Of a stretch of 38,407 bases of DNA, positions 24,547 to 31,984 are shown piece by piece. This DNA comes from DASZPJ01 sp035550295. Its GTDB lineage: Bacteria; Patescibacteriota; Saccharimonadia; Saccharimonadales; UBA4665. Positions within the stretch are counted from its first letter, which is position 1. Every line of letters begins with the position of its first letter. The notes below the pieces were generated by a model. The model worked only from the letters and a program-made list of their open reading frames with translations, was not told where the DNA came from and ran no database searches. Where the stretch lies: assembly GCA_035550295.1 (NCBI GenBank), contig DASZPJ010000007.1, positions 1 to 38,407 on the forward strand, written 5' to 3'. The position numbers were made by a program, and so were the translations under genes.

Positions 24547-25265
24547 GCAGGCCTTTTGCCGTTTTTGACATCGATGGAACGCTAATTCGTTGGCAGTTAT
24601 ATCATGCCCTGGCCGATGAGCTTGTGCGCCAAGGCCACCTGGATGCCAAAGGTTTTGAAAGTGTTCGGGCCGCTCGCATGGAATGGAAAAAGCGCAGCAG
24701 CACTAACGCCTTTGCGGCCTACGAACAGGCACTGGTCGAACTCGTCGACAACGGCATCACCGGCATCAGCGTGTCGGACTTGCAAGCCGCTTGCCGGACC
24801 GTCATAGCTGAGTATAAAGACCAGGTTTACACCTACACGCGTGATTTAATTCGTGACCTCAAAGCCCAAAATTATTTGATCTTCGCCATCTCGGCCTCGC
24901 AATTGGAGATCGTTCAATTACTGGCTGAATATTACGACATGGACGATTACGGCGGATCGATTTACGAGGTCGACAGTTCCGGCCACTTTACTGGCCAAAA
25001 AAAGATCCTCAAAAGTGAAGAGAAGCCAAAATACCTGGAACGTTTGGTCGAACATAACAAGGCGACATGGCAGGGCAGCATTGCCGTCGGTGATTCTGAA
25101 AGCGACATTCCAATGCTGGAACGCGTCGAAAAGCCAATCGCTTTTAATCCTACGGCAAAACTTTTCGACCACGCCAAATCGCAGGACTGGCCTGTCGTTA
25201 TCGAGCGCAAAAACATGATTTACCGCCTGGAGACAAAAAGTGGCAGCTACCAACTCCAAGCCTAG
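24543..25265 (+). CDS. HAD-superfamily phosphatase (SerB-like)
   Basis: 240 aa. HAD motif I FDIDGT (8-13, nucleophile D9), a helical cap, motif II in FAISAS (114-119), motif III lysine near 157-163 and motif IV VGDSESDIPML (182-192). Layout resembles the phosphoserine phosphatase-like/IB group. The ATG at 24543 overlaps the preceding stop (ATGA) and is preferred to a TTG nine bases upstream. Substrate unknown; the neighbours do not indicate serine synthesis. Confidence 0.82.
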   Translation: MSRPFAVFDIDGTLIRWQLYHALADELVRQGHLDAKGFESVRAARMEWKKRSSTNAFAAYEQALVELVDNGITGISVSDLQAACRTVIAEYKDQVYTYTRDLIRDLKAQNYLIFAISASQLEIVQLLAEYYDMDDYGGSIYEVDSSGHFTGQKKILKSEEKPKYLERLVEHNKATWQGSIAVGDSESDIPMLERVEKPIAFNPTAKLFDHAKSQDWPVVIERKNMIYRLETKSGSYQLQA

Positions 25266-25773
25266 CTATTGGATTCAATATGGTTTGGCTGAAGGCCGTT
25301 TAAACAGCCGCCGGCTAGAACACCAACTGCACACCGCAGGCTTTAGTAGTGCAGACAAGGCCAGCAAAGCCACGGTCGTAATTAGTCATTCTGGCGGATG
25401 TTTGCTGCATGTTACCGGCAAACACGTAATGATCAATCCTACTGTCTGGCCGGAACGTTCATTTGTTAGGAAATTTCTAAACAACTTAGTGCACGACCTT
25501 CTCCTAGAGAATTTACTGTGGGGTATGTGGTACTTAGTTACTCATTTTGCTTATAATATTCGTCTTTATCGGCCTTATTTACTGTCAAATAGACCCCAAT
25601 TTCATAGCAATGAGACAGCGTTGATTATTCGTAATGATCAAGATGGCTGGTGTAGTCCAATGGTAGAAAAAATTTATCCTAAGGCTGAGATTAAGCATTT
25701 GCCTGGTAGTCATAATGACTGCTGGCGCCACCCCGAAGAGTACGTAAAGCTGATTGTCGACTATGCAAAGTGA
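25240..25773 (+). CDS. Short alpha/beta-hydrolase-like protein
   Basis: 177 aa, shorter than most of the fold. ATVVISHSGG (44-53) looks like a reduced nucleophile elbow with S51, ALIIRNDQDGW (127-137) could supply the acid and HLPGSHNDCW (153-162) the histidine H159. The start is a GTG inside the end of the HAD gene (26-base overlap), supported by GGAGA eight bases upstream. The middle of the gene, about 25440-25700, looks AT-richer than its neighbours. Function unknown. Confidence 0.65.
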   Translation: MAATNSKPSYWIQYGLAEGRLNSRRLEHQLHTAGFSSADKASKATVVISHSGGCLLHVTGKHVMINPTVWPERSFVRKFLNNLVHDLLLENLLWGMWYLVTHFAYNIRLYRPYLLSNRPQFHSNETALIIRNDQDGWCSPMVEKIYPKAEIKHLPGSHNDCWRHPEEYVKLIVDYAK

Positions 25774-26563
25774 TTATTGGTCTAAACAAACTAGCTCTAG
25801 GCCGCTGTTTCCGGATCTGCTTTGGAGCCGGCCGGAAAATCGCAACCAAGCAGGGAAGCTGTTAATTGTTGGCGGCAACCCACACAGTTTTGCCGCCGTG
25901 GCCGAAGCCTATGCCGCAGCCGCTAAAGCCGGCGTTGGCACAGCCCGTGTGTTGCTGCCGGACAGTTTGCAAAAAACCGTCGGCAAAGTTTTGATGGAAG
26001 GTGAATACGCACCGACTACTCCGAGTGGGTCATTCTCGCAAAAAGCTTTGTCGGAACTCCTGGCTATGAGCCAGTGGGCGGACGGCGTGTTATTGGCCGG
26101 CGACCTGGGCCGCAACTCTGAGACGGCGATCTTGCTGGAAAAGTTCATCGAAAAATATTCCGGCCAGCTGACGATCACCAAAGATGCCATCGATTATTTC
26201 AAGGCGTTGCCGCACGTTCTCGATCGGCCAGAAACTTCATTGGTCCTAAGCTTTGCCCAGCTTCAAAAACTGGCTACCAGCGCCCGTTTTACCCAAGCTA
26301 TAACTTTCGACATGGATTTGCTGCGCCTGGTTGATTGGCTGCACGAATTTACACTGCCGCACTCGGCGACCATCATCACCAAACATCTCGAAAATATCTT
26401 TGTGGCCGTAAATGGGCAGGTCAGCAGCACCAAACTGGAGCCGGACATGGAAATCTGGCGCGTTAAAACAGCCGCCAGCGCCAGCGTCTGGTGGTTACAA
26501 AATCCCAGCAAGGCCTTTGAGGCATCAACAAGCGCTATAATTACAAGTACAACAGGGGAGTGA
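25763..26563 (+). CDS. YjeF/NnrD-like (ribokinase-fold) protein
   Basis: 266 aa. The region from about residue 27, NQAGKLLIVGGNPHSFAAV with AYAAAAKAGVGTARVLLPDSL, resembles the C-terminal domain of NAD(P)HX dehydratase (NnrD/YjeF). DGVLLAGDLGRNSE near 105-118 fits too. However, the ATP/substrate motif NTPGTGDVL-like, expected near the C-terminus, is not visible, and the last part reads VKTAASASVWWL. It may be a divergent or non-catalytic relative. I use the ATG at 25763 rather than the TTG at 25754; it overlaps the preceding gene by 11 bases. Confidence 0.5.
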   Translation: MQSDYWSKQTSSRPLFPDLLWSRPENRNQAGKLLIVGGNPHSFAAVAEAYAAAAKAGVGTARVLLPDSLQKTVGKVLMEGEYAPTTPSGSFSQKALSELLAMSQWADGVLLAGDLGRNSETAILLEKFIEKYSGQLTITKDAIDYFKALPHVLDRPETSLVLSFAQLQKLATSARFTQAITFDMDLLRLVDWLHEFTLPHSATIITKHLENIFVAVNGQVSSTKLEPDMEIWRVKTAASASVWWLQNPSKAFEASTSAIITSTTGE

Positions 26564-26582
26564 AAAGTTCACCACTGTTTTT
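26560..26582 (+). terminator. Weak candidate terminator after the xth-NnrD gene run
   Basis: GTGAA-AAG-TTCAC forms a five-pair hairpin that begins in the stop codon region and is followed after five bases by TTTTT. The gap to the T run is larger than usual. Confidence 0.3.
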
Positions 26583-26606
26583 AGCATTGATTTATTGCTA
26601 TAAAGT

Positions 26607-26615
26607 TGGTATAAT
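26607..26615 (+). promoter_or_regulatory. Extended -10 promoter of the putative nuclease gene
   Basis: TGG-TATAAT, the best match in the window, ends 6 bases before the ATG at 26622. Confidence 0.55.
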
Positions 26616-26621
26616 AATACT

Positions 26622-27695
26622 ATGTTCTCGACTGAGTTCGTAAAACCTTACTCGCCACCCAAGGCTCCACCGGCACCGGGCGTACCTTCCGATGTACCCG
26701 GTTGGTCTAACCAGTTTGGTCATCTGCTACACGATATGATGACTGGAGACGACGGGGTGGATTTGGACCTTGTAGCCTACCAGCAATGGGGCAAAACGGA
26801 ATTTGATCCAATCTGGCGTGATGAGTTGTTGCGCGTTGTGCAACAAGGCCAACGTTTTGAACCGACGCAACATGAACGTTTCCACATACTCAACCTGGGC
26901 ATGGTAGGGGAGTGGGCTGGACACGCCTACACAACAGAGGGCCAGGATCGGCATTATCGTATTACAAGCATGCAGTCTGCCCTAGGCATTACTGCGCTGG
27001 CGATTAGTTCGTTGCAAGAACGTCACTTCCGCCAATCGGCCGATCAGCCTCACAAGGTGGAGCTTGAAGAGCGGAGCAAAATGGTCGGCATCCTGAATGA
27101 ATTCGACACGGCTTTGGCTTTATTGGAAGTACAACGACGTAATCCCGAAGTTACCTTTGTCTTGCCGGCACCACCTGCCTTTGAAGCCGCAAAAGACGAC
27201 CAACATAATGCTGACTTTATAGTGGCTAGCGATGAACACGTCTTTGGAGTCCAGGTCAAAAGCAGCAACAGCCGCAAGGCAATCGGAAAGTATGATCCCA
27301 GCCGGATTGTTATCGTTGACACCGACATCGACTTTGACAACGTAAGGATCGACAAGCGAAGTAGCGACAAACCACGACACCGACCTGAAATCCTGAGTTG
27401 GGGTGGCACGCTCTGCGCCGACTATGTGGCACGTATGAGAGGGCCTAACCACCCTGCTTTGATGGAGATGGAAGTAGACCCTGGCCTGGCGTTGCGTATG
27501 AAATTTGTGGCTAAGCAACTGCTCGTCGGATCAAAGCCCAATCTAAACCGCATAGTCACACGACTTGAAGACCGCATCCTACCAAGACTAAGGGGTGAAT
27601 ACCACGCCGTGGAAATACCGGGCGTGCGCATTCCCACGCCTGCAGAATATGCCGCGAGCCTAGCGGCCATTAGAACAGAAGCCAAGGAAGCCTAA
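26622..27695 (+). CDS. Uncharacterised protein with a probable PD-(D/E)XK nuclease core
   Basis: 357 aa, no named family recognised. The centre carries a possible nuclease core: a helix with NEFDTALALLE (159-169), then a strand with NADFIVASD (196-204; D198), then VFGVQVKSS (207-215), where Q211-x-K213 follows the D/E-x-K pattern. This order of acidic helix, Asp, spacer, (E/Q)xK is that of restriction-type and Mrr-like nucleases. The N-terminal 25 residues are proline-rich; the flanking parts are not recognisable. It is a single-gene unit with its own leaderless promoter and a terminator behind it. A role in defence, repair or RNA/DNA turnover is possible; none is shown. Confidence 0.6.
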   Translation: MFSTEFVKPYSPPKAPPAPGVPSDVPGWSNQFGHLLHDMMTGDDGVDLDLVAYQQWGKTEFDPIWRDELLRVVQQGQRFEPTQHERFHILNLGMVGEWAGHAYTTEGQDRHYRITSMQSALGITALAISSLQERHFRQSADQPHKVELEERSKMVGILNEFDTALALLEVQRRNPEVTFVLPAPPAFEAAKDDQHNADFIVASDEHVFGVQVKSSNSRKAIGKYDPSRIVIVDTDIDFDNVRIDKRSSDKPRHRPEILSWGGTLCADYVARMRGPNHPALMEMEVDPGLALRMKFVAKQLLVGSKPNLNRIVTRLEDRILPRLRGEYHAVEIPGVRIPTPAEYAASLAAIRTEAKEA

Positions 27696-27704
27696 TCACC
27701 AAAT

Positions 27705-27729
27705 AAAAAAGACGGCCGGAGTCTTTTTT
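27705..27729. terminator. Bidirectional intrinsic terminator
   Basis: AAAAAAGAC-GGCCGGA-GTCTTTTTT: a stem of nine pairs flanked by an A run and a T run, so it can end transcription from the nuclease gene (plus) and from the tRNA-Leu side (minus). Confidence 0.75.
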
Positions 27730-27731
27730 AG

Positions 27732-27751
27732 TTGGTGGGCGAGGAGGGACT
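27732..27751. repeat. 20-bp copy of the tRNA-Leu 3' end (copy 1)
   Basis: Identical to 27908-27927: the last 17-18 bases of tRNA-Leu plus the encoded CCA and two flanking bases. It stands 176 bases from the real tRNA end, with no remaining T arm or anticodon arm behind it. Confidence 0.85.
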
Positions 27752-27870
27752 ATCGCGCGCCTTTCAGGCGCACTCCTACCTGCAATGCTCGACAAAGAAA
27801 TGCCAGCACTTCTTTGTCTGCGCTTCTCATCCGCGAACCCTCGGGAAGGTTCTGCGCGCACTCCCACTAA
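27752..27870. other. Hairpin-rich segment next to tRNA-Leu; candidate structured RNA
   Basis: No credible gene. Hairpins: GCGCC-TTTCA-GGCGC (27757-27771); GACAAAGAA/TTCTTTGTC, nine perfect pairs (27791-27818); GAACC/GGTTC (27835-27852). AGGAG (27742-27746) can pair with CTCCT (27773-27777), and an outer nine-pair stem 27731-27739 with 27863-27871 closes the whole segment (one pair is G-U on the plus strand). GCGCACTCC occurs twice (27768-27776, 27856-27864). Terminator-like hairpins lie on both sides. Strand of any transcript is undecided. Confidence 0.45.
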
Positions 27871-27911
27871 CCAAAACAAAAACCGACCCAAAAGGTCGGC
27901 CTTTGTTTTGG
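27871..27911 (-). terminator. Intrinsic terminator of tRNA-Leu
   Basis: Read on the minus strand right after the tRNA CCA: a GGCCGACC-type stem with its partner GGTCGG around a short loop, followed by TTTTTGTTTT. The flanking CCAAAACAAA/TTTGTTTTGG can extend the stem and overlaps the CCA end itself. Confidence 0.7.
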
Positions 27912-27927
27912 TGGGCGAGGAGGGACT
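27908..27927. repeat. 20-bp tRNA-Leu 3' end (copy 2, within the intact tRNA)
   Basis: Same sequence as 27732-27751. Direct orientation, 176 bases apart. Confidence 0.85.
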
Positions 27928-27996
27928 TGAACCCTCACGAGCGATAAGCTCACAAGATTTTGAGTCTAGCGCGTCTACCAATTCCGCCACTCGCCC
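27909..27996 (-). tRNA. tRNA-Leu(CAA)
   Basis: 88 bases with encoded CCA. Acceptor GGGCGAG/CTCGCCC pairs perfectly with discriminator A. The D-loop region GGCGGAATTGGTAGACGC is typical of leucine tRNAs. The anticodon loop CTCAAAA gives CAA for UUG codons. The anticodon stem CTAGA/TCTTG has one T-T mismatch. A long variable arm and T arm GAGGG-TTCAAGT-CCCTC follow. Confidence 0.95.
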
Positions 27997-28106
27997 AAAG
28001 CACTTACTAGTTTTTAAAGCACAAAACTTACGCTTATCCCGTAGTCAGTAAGGGGTAATTGTACTACAATTGAGCCCAGAGGGCTAGCAATGCCTTTGAC
28101 TTTTAT

Positions 28107-29369
28107 ATGGCAGACACCAACACATCATTTGATCCGTCAACTTCACCGTACAGCAGTGAAGCCGCTGCTGACCTGATCCGCCAAAAGCTGGAAGAGATTT
28201 ACCAAAGTGAACCCAGTGCCCTGCAAGAACTGGCCGAAGCCGAATCCGTCACCCGCCGCACCAGCCACCAGGACTTCATGTACAGCCTAGGAACTTCCGG
28301 CAAAGATCTAGCAACAATCCAAACTGAATGGCATAACTACTACCAATCCCTGCCTGACAACGAAAAACACGTCGTCTGGCAGGAGTTTTACGCCAGCCAA
28401 TCCCAAGTTACTGGTCAGCCCGCAGCCACGACGACCCTTAGCGATCACAAGCAACCCAGCAACCGTGCCCGTACCAAAAACCCAAAATTACGTGATGTGC
28501 GCAGTACCGAAGATTTGCAAAAAACCATCCGCCACAACGTCACCGCTGGAGGCAAATTAAAAGCTAAGCACCACTTACAGTCGCTGGCTTTTGGCTTGGG
28601 TATGGGATTGTTGGTGGTTTTCATATTCATGTTCGGCTTCTTTAATGAGGTCTTCATTTCGCCATTCATCCAGCCCAGCCGCGCATCAGCTTCTACGCCG
28701 TTGATTGTCGGCAGCAACAGCGTGGCCTCGAATGGCACGCCGGAAGTTATCATTCCTAAAATTAACGTCCAGATTCCGGTCACTTACGGCGAAACTTCAA
28801 CCAACGAAGCCACCATCGAGAGCGACCTGCAAGACGGCGTCGTGCATTATCCAACTACTGTAATGCCCGGCCAAAAGGGCAATGCCGCGTTCTTTGGTCA
28901 CAGCAGCAACAACATCTTCAACCCCGGCCACTACAAGTTCGCCTTCGTACTGCTGCATACCCTGGTAGCTGGCGATACTTTTTACCTGACCTACAACGGC
29001 AAAGTTTATGTTTACAAAGTAATCAGCCGCCAGATTGTTGATCCGAGTGACGTATCGGTCCTCAACGACGTGCCCGGCCAAACCGCCACAGCTACACTGA
29101 TTACTTGCGATCCGCCGGGGACCAGCCTGCACCGACTGATCGTAGTCGGCCAGCAAATCAGTCCTGATCCATCCGGCAATACGGTCGCCACAACAACTGT
29201 CGCCAGTTCGTCTGCCACACCAGATAATCTGCCAGGCAACGGCCCGACTTTGTGGAGCCGCGTAGCCAGCACTGGTTTGGGTAAAACCGTCTTGATACTG
29301 GTTTTGGTAGGTTTCCTGGTTGCAATTCTGCGTTGGATTAGCGCGCCCGTGCGCCAGGCTTTCCGTTAA
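28107..29369 (+). CDS. Sortase with two membrane anchors and a long N-terminal extension
   Basis: 420 aa. Residues 1-155 are a charged, cytoplasmic, partly helical region with no recognised domain. A membrane helix follows at about 160-182. The sortase barrel spans about 212-352 with catalytic H265 (AFFGHSS), C334 (TLITCDPPGTS) and R343 (LHRLIVVG). A serine/threonine-rich linker leads to a second membrane helix (394-410) and a short basic end. Sortases attach proteins to the cell wall, consistent with a Gram-positive-type envelope. TLxTC and the C-terminal anchor resemble classes D/E. No LPXTG-type substrate is in the window. Its promoter is unclear; TACAAT at 28065-28070 is a candidate. Confidence 0.9.
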   Translation: MADTNTSFDPSTSPYSSEAAADLIRQKLEEIYQSEPSALQELAEAESVTRRTSHQDFMYSLGTSGKDLATIQTEWHNYYQSLPDNEKHVVWQEFYASQSQVTGQPAATTTLSDHKQPSNRARTKNPKLRDVRSTEDLQKTIRHNVTAGGKLKAKHHLQSLAFGLGMGLLVVFIFMFGFFNEVFISPFIQPSRASASTPLIVGSNSVASNGTPEVIIPKINVQIPVTYGETSTNEATIESDLQDGVVHYPTTVMPGQKGNAAFFGHSSNNIFNPGHYKFAFVLLHTLVAGDTFYLTYNGKVYVYKVISRQIVDPSDVSVLNDVPGQTATATLITCDPPGTSLHRLIVVGQQISPDPSGNTVATTTVASSSATPDNLPGNGPTLWSRVASTGLGKTVLILVLVGFLVAILRWISAPVRQAFR

Positions 29370-30862
29370 CGATCGGCCTTAGTTAGAAGATTTGTCTGTA
29401 CCAGCTGGTCATGGCTGCCTACTGTCGGGCTTGGCGCGACTGAATAAGCGGTGTTGTCTTTAGCGTCAAAGAACACTCCGGAGTTAGCGTTAGCTGCCAT
29501 CAAGCTGTGGCGGTTTGAGCCATCATAGTCAAACTCAATGAGTATTCCGTGGCTAACATAAGTCAGCCGGTAATTGTCCATCCATTTAGCTTGGGCTCCT
29601 GGCAAATCGAGCGTATGCGGCACACTGTATTCATAGCTGATGCCGCTATCAATATCGTAAACGGAGAAATACTGGCCATTTTCAACTGACACAAACTGGC
29701 CATCGGGCGAAAAGCTAACAAATTTGGGTGACTTCAAGAACAAGATACGCTTTGGCTGCAAGGCCAGGGCAGGGTCAGCCTTCAGCTGCTGAAGCGGGTC
29801 TTTGTAAATATTGATAGTATTGCGCTGGCTGGCACCGACCACCACATACAAACTGCCATGGTACTTAGCGGCTGCCAGCAAATACTGCTTGTCGGCTGGC
29901 AAGCTAGTAATGGTAGAGAAATGGTCACCGTTTCTTAGCTGGACCAGGGACTGGCCTTTGGGCGCATCTTTGGCGGTCACTATGATCAGCCCGCTATCGG
30001 TAGCCTGGATTGCAGTCACTTGGGATGCCAGCAAAGCAGGCGTGGGACTGCTAAGCGATGCTGTTTGCAGGGTCTTTTGCGCGCCATCGTACAGGTAAAA
30101 ATCATTGAAATTGCGGTTGATAAAGGCGATGTCAGTGGCCGCCACATTAAAAACCTTGTTGAGGTTTAGGGACTGGCCCGGAGCCGTCCGGTCCAGCAAT
30201 ATAAATTCAGCCTTGCCATCGTAAGTATGCTTTAGCAATAAATGCCGGTTGTCATCGGCCCAAGCCAGCGATTGCCAGCTTTGGTTGTGAGAAGCCGGGC
30301 TGAGCAGGCTGGCCGGTAAATTCAAGCTAGTGGCTGGTTTGGTCGGGTTTTTCAAATCGTACAGATCAAAAGCTGTTAGATTGCCGGGTTTGCCAAGCAG
30401 CAACCAGCGCTGGTCCGGACTTTGGCTGGCCAAGCTTGGCACACCACCCAGATCCGCCAGGACCCGGGAGTCCAGGGTTTTGGGAATTAATAGCGGGTAA
30501 TCCACGCGCTGCACGCCACCGCCTTCAACCTCGACACTGCGCTGCCAGTCCCAATAGCCATCACGTTTTAGGGTCAAGAGGTAATTGCCCTCGGCAATAG
30601 TTAGTTTGGCATCTGTCCGCCAGCCAGTCAGCTTACCATCAATATAAACTTTGGCCGGGTCCGGATGGCTTGCGGCAAAAATTAGGCCATTTTGGGTAAC
30701 CGAACCGTCTGTGTTCAGTCCAAATCCGTAGGCTCGATAAACCAGCACGATCGTTCCCATGGCAATCGCAATAGCAATCAAAAAATAGCCTGTAAACAGG
30801 ATAAAACGATGCCTGGCATCTTTGTTGTGATCAAGATAATCCATGAATTTGTCTGCGGGCAC
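29366..30862 (-). CDS. PEGA-domain protein with beta-propeller-like C-terminal region
   Basis: 498 aa. An N-terminal membrane helix (about 19-43) is followed by a PEGA domain at about 65-122 (PAKVYIDGKLTGWRTDAKL, then GNYLLTLKRDGYWDW). The remainder has repeated strand patterns such as SPDQRWLLLG and SFSPDGQFVSVENG, typical of WD40/TolB-like propellers. The protein should be anchored with its bulk outside. The start is uncertain: GTG at 30862 or ATG at 30844; neither has a Shine-Dalgarno, and CATAAT at 30890-30885 is the nearest -10-like box. The gene overlaps the convergent sortase gene by four bases. Confidence 0.78.
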   Translation of the reverse strand: MPADKFMDYLDHNKDARHRFILFTGYFLIAIAIAMGTIVLVYRAYGFGLNTDGSVTQNGLIFAASHPDPAKVYIDGKLTGWRTDAKLTIAEGNYLLTLKRDGYWDWQRSVEVEGGGVQRVDYPLLIPKTLDSRVLADLGGVPSLASQSPDQRWLLLGKPGNLTAFDLYDLKNPTKPATSLNLPASLLSPASHNQSWQSLAWADDNRHLLLKHTYDGKAEFILLDRTAPGQSLNLNKVFNVAATDIAFINRNFNDFYLYDGAQKTLQTASLSSPTPALLASQVTAIQATDSGLIIVTAKDAPKGQSLVQLRNGDHFSTITSLPADKQYLLAAAKYHGSLYVVVGASQRNTINIYKDPLQQLKADPALALQPKRILFLKSPKFVSFSPDGQFVSVENGQYFSVYDIDSGISYEYSVPHTLDLPGAQAKWMDNYRLTYVSHGILIEFDYDGSNRHSLMAANANSGVFFDAKDNTAYSVAPSPTVGSHDQLVQTNLLTKADR

Positions 30863-30951
30863 CGACTTGCGGCGCTAGCATTCCATTATGGAGCCACTTG
30901 CGATTCACGACAAGAGGCGCTAAGATATTCATAAGCACTGTCTAACAGAGA

Positions 30952-31941
30952 ATGATGGTCGTGAGAAAAAACAACAACGCTACTAAAAAGAAAAGTCCAC
31001 CCGTCGGCCCTGGCCGGGTGAAGGTGGTTCAGGTTACCACCAAAAGCTCTCCGGCCCCTCGGGCAAGCGGCTCTGCGCACCACATGGCCAGCCATGCCAG
31101 CGGTCACAAGCCACAAGCAGCCAAAACTTTGATGCGTAGCGCTGTCCACAAACCGGCCGCCCAAGTCATTGATGAAAACGTGCAACAAGCACTAACTTTG
31201 GCAACTGTCAGCTTCCAGCCATCAGTCAGTCGGATTGACCCCAAGCGGCTGAAGCACGCCAAATCAATCGCCAAAAGCAAGCATATCAGCCGTTTTGGCG
31301 CGCCGGCCCATGGCCCGGCACCCAAACCATTGCCAGAGATCAATCCAGAACCCCAAGCCAACTACGTAATGCCGACACCGCCACCAATCCGCCGTGAACA
31401 GCCCACCACCAGCCAGTTGATTGAACGGGCAGTAGCCCACGCCAATAGCCACCAACAGCTGGCGCCGCAGCTACCTGGCAAAAAGCACAGCCGCTCAAAG
31501 CTGGGCCTTGGCTTGGCAGTTAGTTTGGCGATTTTGGGCGTAGTAGGCGTACAAGGCTTTAGTGCCGCCCGCCTGCAAGTAGCCTCGTCTAAAGCCGGCT
31601 TTACGGCTGCCATGCCGAGCTATAAACCAGCTGGGGTTAAGCTTGGGCAATTAAACTATGACACCGGCGTCGTGGCTATGAATTACGTCAGCACCAGCGG
31701 TTCCGGCCAAGCTTTCTCGGTCGTCGAAAAACCATCCGACTGGAGCAACCAGGATCTGCTTAACAAGGTTGTGCTGCCTGATGTAGGTGATGCCGCTTAC
31801 ACCAAAAATATCCAAAACGGCACGACTTACTATCTGTACGGCCAGCATATTACGTGGGTCAAAGGTGGCGTTTGGTACTTAGTCACCAGCCATGATGCTT
31901 TAGGCGTCAGCCAGCTGCAGCAAATTGCTAATAGCCTGTAA
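30952..31941 (+). CDS. Single-pass membrane protein with DUF4367-like outer domain
   Basis: 329 aa. Residues 1-180 are basic, rich in proline, alanine, histidine and lysine, and probably disordered in the cytoplasm. A membrane helix lies at 184-203. The outer region (about 215-329) ends with TTYYLYGQHITWVKGGVWYLVTSH and LQQIANSL, the pattern of DUF4367 domains, which are found in anti-sigma-like and envelope proteins. Divergent from the PEGA protein gene. The function is unknown; an envelope sensor or scaffold is plausible. A second ATG at 30955 is an equal start candidate. Confidence 0.6.
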   Translation: MMVVRKNNNATKKKSPPVGPGRVKVVQVTTKSSPAPRASGSAHHMASHASGHKPQAAKTLMRSAVHKPAAQVIDENVQQALTLATVSFQPSVSRIDPKRLKHAKSIAKSKHISRFGAPAHGPAPKPLPEINPEPQANYVMPTPPPIRREQPTTSQLIERAVAHANSHQQLAPQLPGKKHSRSKLGLGLAVSLAILGVVGVQGFSAARLQVASSKAGFTAAMPSYKPAGVKLGQLNYDTGVVAMNYVSTSGSGQAFSVVEKPSDWSNQDLLNKVVLPDVGDAAYTKNIQNGTTYYLYGQHITWVKGGVWYLVTSHDALGVSQLQQIANSL

Positions 31942-31944
31942 ACT

Positions 31945-31964
31945 GTTTCGTAAGAGACGTTTTT
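31945..31964 (+). terminator. Candidate terminator between the DUF4367-like gene and gltX
   Basis: GTTTC-GTAA-GAGAC (five pairs, one G-T) followed by GTTTTT. Short but well placed. Confidence 0.4.
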
Positions 31965-31970
31965 CTCATA

Positions 31971-31976
31971 TATAAT
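31971..31976 (+). promoter_or_regulatory. -10 box of gltX
   Basis: TATAAT ends 8 bases before the ATG at 31985. Confidence 0.5.
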
Positions 31977-31984
31977 GGAAGGCT

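Noticed and set aside
26622..27927. A genomic island carrying the nuclease gene, integrated at tRNA-Leu
   Set aside because: The two repeat copies flank only 156 bases and do not enclose the nuclease gene; no integrase is present.
27732..28051. Reading frames beginning VGEEGL across the tRNA-Leu region
   Set aside because: They are translations of tRNA-Leu and its duplicated 3' end, a common annotation artefact, with no start signal of their own.
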